Shown piece by piece: positions 62,110-64,000 of a DNA stretch of 64,000 nt. Under the pieces are notes generated by a model, which was not told where the DNA came from, did no database searches, and saw only the letters and a program-made list of their open reading frames with translations. This DNA comes from an uncultured Bacteroidales bacterium (GTDB taxonomy: Bacteria > Bacteroidota > Bacteroidia > Bacteroidales > Bacteroidaceae): contig CACYHW010000006.1 of the NCBI GenBank assembly GCA_902774335.1, positions 124,001-188,000 on the forward strand, written 5' to 3'. A program made the translations under genes and the position numbers. Numbering within the stretch: position 1 is the first letter of the stretch; each line of letters begins with the position of its first letter.

Positions 62110-63375
62110 TTATTTGAAGCAGATCTGTACGAACTGATAGAGGCTGCGACGCCATGTGTGCCACTCGTGAGCGGTACCCTCTGAGATGTAACCGGTGGCG
62201 TTGATGCCGGCCTTCTTAAGGTTCTCGGCTGCCTCCATAACACCCATGTTCTCCTTACCTCCGCAGCTCATGAAGAGAGCCTTGTTGGTCTCCTTGTAGC
62301 CCTCGGCACCCTCGATGTCCTGCAGAGAGATTGTACCACCGCTGAACATACCTACATATGCGAATGTCTTAGGATTAGCCAGTGTGACTGAACGTGTGGT
62401 CATACCACCCATTGACAGACCGGCCATAGCGCGATGCTGAGTGTCAGCGATAACGCGGTAGTTCTTCTCAACCATGGGGATGATGTCCTTGATAAGTACA
62501 TCGCCAAAGGCGCCACCCATCATGAAACCGCCGCCGAAGCCGCCCATACGACGCTGACCCTGGGGAGCCTGGCCCTGAGGAGCCTGTGCCTGAGCATCAG
62601 GACCGCCTGCTGCGGGACGCTGACCGCCAAAGCCGCCGAATCCGCCCATGCCGCCGGCCTGCTGACCGGGAAGCTGTGCATCGAGGCAATCGATAACGAT
62701 GATGAACGGAACAGCCTTACCCTCTGCGATCAGGTTATCCATGATCTGAGCGGTATGACCCTGCTCTGCCCAACCATGCTCGTTCTCACCCATACCGTGC
62801 ATAAGATACAGAACGGGGAACTTCTTGGTGGTGTTGGTGTAGTACTCGTTGGGGAAGTAGATGTAGCAGTGACGCATCTTCTCGGTTACTGATGACCAGT
62901 AGTAAACCTCGTTCATGCTGCCCTGCGGAACATTCTTAACCTGCCAGAAATCCTGGTCATCGGACGGAACCTCGATTCCGCTGCCCCAACGGCTTGCGCC
63001 ATAATAGTAGAGGCTTCCCGGATCGGGTACGCTTGCACCGTCAATGTTGAGCTGATAGTAGTGGAAACCGGGATCCTGAGGAGCCGATGTACCGGTCCAG
63101 ACACCGTTCTCGTTCTTGCTCATTGAGTATATCTTACCATCGATGTCAAGACCTACAGCAGTAGCATTGGGGGCCGATATCTGGGCACGTACCATGCGCT
63201 GTGAGTTGACCATGGGATACTGATGGTTCTGCTGATTGTTTGAAGCGGGTTTGAAGTCTTCAACTACATCTTCGGTTACTGAGGGTACGGTGGGATTTAC
63301 CTGACCGCGGCCGCCGAACTGGGCTGATGCTGACAGTGTAGCAAGAGCCATCAAAGAAAGGATAATTTTCTTCAT
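62110..63375 (-). CDS. Secreted CE1-type esterase (first copy)
   Basis: 421 residues, signal peptide to ~19 (MALATLSASAQ). Same layout as the downstream copy: E-set domain (~45-160), YLMHGMGENEHGWAEQG oxyanion loop, GLSMGG nucleophile (~318), EGTAHEWHTWRRSLY His. Its insert reads GGMGGFGGFGGQRP ... GRRMGGFGGGF-like and sits at the same place in the fold. The two arose by duplication and form a unit ended by a terminator. Acts in the periplasm or outside on acylated xylan. Confidence 0.88.
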   Translation of the reverse strand: MKKIILSLMALATLSASAQFGGRGQVNPTVPSVTEDVVEDFKPASNNQQNHQYPMVNSQRMVRAQISAPNATAVGLDIDGKIYSMSKNENGVWTGTSAPQDPGFHYYQLNIDGASVPDPGSLYYYGASRWGSGIEVPSDDQDFWQVKNVPQGSMNEVYYWSSVTEKMRHCYIYFPNEYYTNTTKKFPVLYLMHGMGENEHGWAEQGHTAQIMDNLIAEGKAVPFIIVIDCLDAQLPGQQAGGMGGFGGFGGQRPAAGGPDAQAQAPQGQAPQGQRRMGGFGGGFMMGGAFGDVLIKDIIPMVEKNYRVIADTQHRAMAGLSMGGMTTRSVTLANPKTFAYVGMFSGGTISLQDIEGAEGYKETNKALFMSCGGKENMGVMEAAENLKKAGINATGYISEGTAHEWHTWRRSLYQFVQICFK

Positions 63376-63416
63376 TTATTCGTTTATTTATTGTTTGGTT
63401 AATGAATACTGACTGG

Positions 63417-63424
63417 CAAATGTA
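63417..63424 (-). promoter_or_regulatory. -7 element of the esterase pair
   Basis: Minus strand TACATTTG, 41 nt before the ATG. The closest TTTG boxes are 11 and 24 nt upstream, so the -33 is non-ideal. Confidence 0.5.
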
Positions 63425-63477
63425 GGAAAAAAACACAAATTAGCAACTCAAAGTGACCTTTTGAATGGTCATTTTGA

Positions 63478-64000
63478 CTAGCGGCATTCGTCCAGCAGGT
63501 CGTCAAGGGCCTTGCGGTCGGCCGGATAGAACTTGACAACGGGCGCTACGGTCATCCTGGCCGTTTTTCCAAGCCTTTTTTCAAGGCTCTTGTACTCAGT
63601 GTATTGTGAAAGGTAAAGTTCCTTGTCGGCATCGGCAACAGGCATATCCATACCCGCCTCCTTCATCATGAACCTGCTTTTGGCCGCCACCGACAGTTCC
63701 ACGTAGAGTTGCACGTAGCAAATCACGTCAAAGAAGACCTCCTGCGGAAAGTTGTCCCTAACCGACATCAGGAAGCGTCCCGTCTTGGTATCGCCCAGCT
63801 GCCCCTCCTTGATTGACATGAGCAGGCTCACCTGCTTGTCCAGGCCGCGGTCCAGCCAGCGGTGTATCATGTCACCGTCATACCTGTATATCCATATGAG
63901 CAGCAGAGCCAGCGTTCCGAATACAATCACGAACTGCTTGAGCGGATTGGCGTGCATGCTGTTGTGCAGCACATGCAGCGCAGGCGCTATCACAAACAGG
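63478..64000 (-). CDS. Membrane protein C-terminus, PrsW-like; 5' end missing
   Basis: The frame is open to the window edge, so the GTG at 63993 is probably internal. Two hydrophobic segments (PLKQFVIVFGTLALLLIWIY) follow ALHVLHNSM, which resembles the last conserved His-bearing helix of PrsW-type intramembrane proteases. The soluble tail (FFDVICYVQLYVELSVAAKSRFMMKEAG) is like that of Bacteroidetes PrsW homologues, from memory. The catalytic Glu part is outside the window. Confidence 0.5.
   Translation of the reverse strand, partial: LFVIAPALHVLHNSMHANPLKQFVIVFGTLALLLIWIYRYDGDMIHRWLDRGLDKQVSLLMSIKEGQLGDTKTGRFLMSVRDNFPQEVFFDVICYVQLYVELSVAAKSRFMMKEAGMDMPVADADKELYLSQYTEYKSLEKRLGKTARMTVAPVVKFYPADRKALDDLLDECR

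Overview
This 64 kb window is chromosomal DNA of a Bacteroidota, most likely a Bacteroidales (Prevotellaceae-like) gut or rumen organism. The evidence is: many -7 elements of the form TAnnTTTG, often with an upstream TTTG (the Bacteroides-type promoter) and start codons without Shine-Dalgarno sites; a FimB/Mfa2-like lipoprotein, a PCMD lipoprotein and a GLUG-repeat surface protein with a C-terminal sorting-like tail; AraC and LytTR regulators with membrane segments; and a thrA-apgM-thrC operon. I see no rRNA, tRNA, CRISPR array, insertion sequence or prophage.

Layout. 0-2.4 kb: end of a surface beta-propeller protein and a siderophore/cobalamin-type binding lipoprotein. 2.4-3.5 kb: SGNH hydrolase and a small partner. 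3.6-10.6 kb: a membrane LytTR regulator and a TolC/HlyD/two-permease efflux operon with a divergent AraC regulator. 10.7-15.2 kb: metal export and uptake permeases, a DUF3237 protein and small secreted proteins. 15.2-21.5 kb: leuA-leuC-(leuD::isopropylmalate/citramalate synthase fusion)-leuB behind an isoleucine-rich leader peptide and attenuator. 21.65-25.0 kb: a four-gene cassette (HprK-like kinase, S26-type peptidase, PqqD-like protein, ABC exporter) facing a 42-residue peptide gene that looks like a RiPP precursor. 25-33 kb: a 2614-residue repeat adhesin. 33.3-40 kb: an AraC regulator, a stand-alone MetH activation domain, and thrC/apgM/thrA, with apgM broken. 40-58 kb: housekeeping and envelope genes (esterase, radA, pnuC, FAD oxidoreductase, SDR/ALDH, mrp, histidine kinase, cysK, trmB, ilvE, FimB-like). 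58-63.4 kb: a polysaccharide group with a GH43 enzyme and two CE1-like esterases carrying shared Gly/Phe/Pro/Gln-rich inserts.

Three families of short palindromic repeats are scattered between genes: family 1 (five copies, arms of 26-38 bp), family 2 (two copies) and family 3 (an 83-bp-period array plus one distant copy). Most abut or contain stop codons. One family 1 copy sits between two divergent genes and supplies the -33 box to both.

The main points for follow-up are the RiPP-like cassette with its candidate precursor, the complete Ile attenuator in front of a leucine operon that carries a fused citramalate/isopropylmalate synthase, the palindrome families, the broken apgM and the shared low-complexity inserts in the secreted enzymes.
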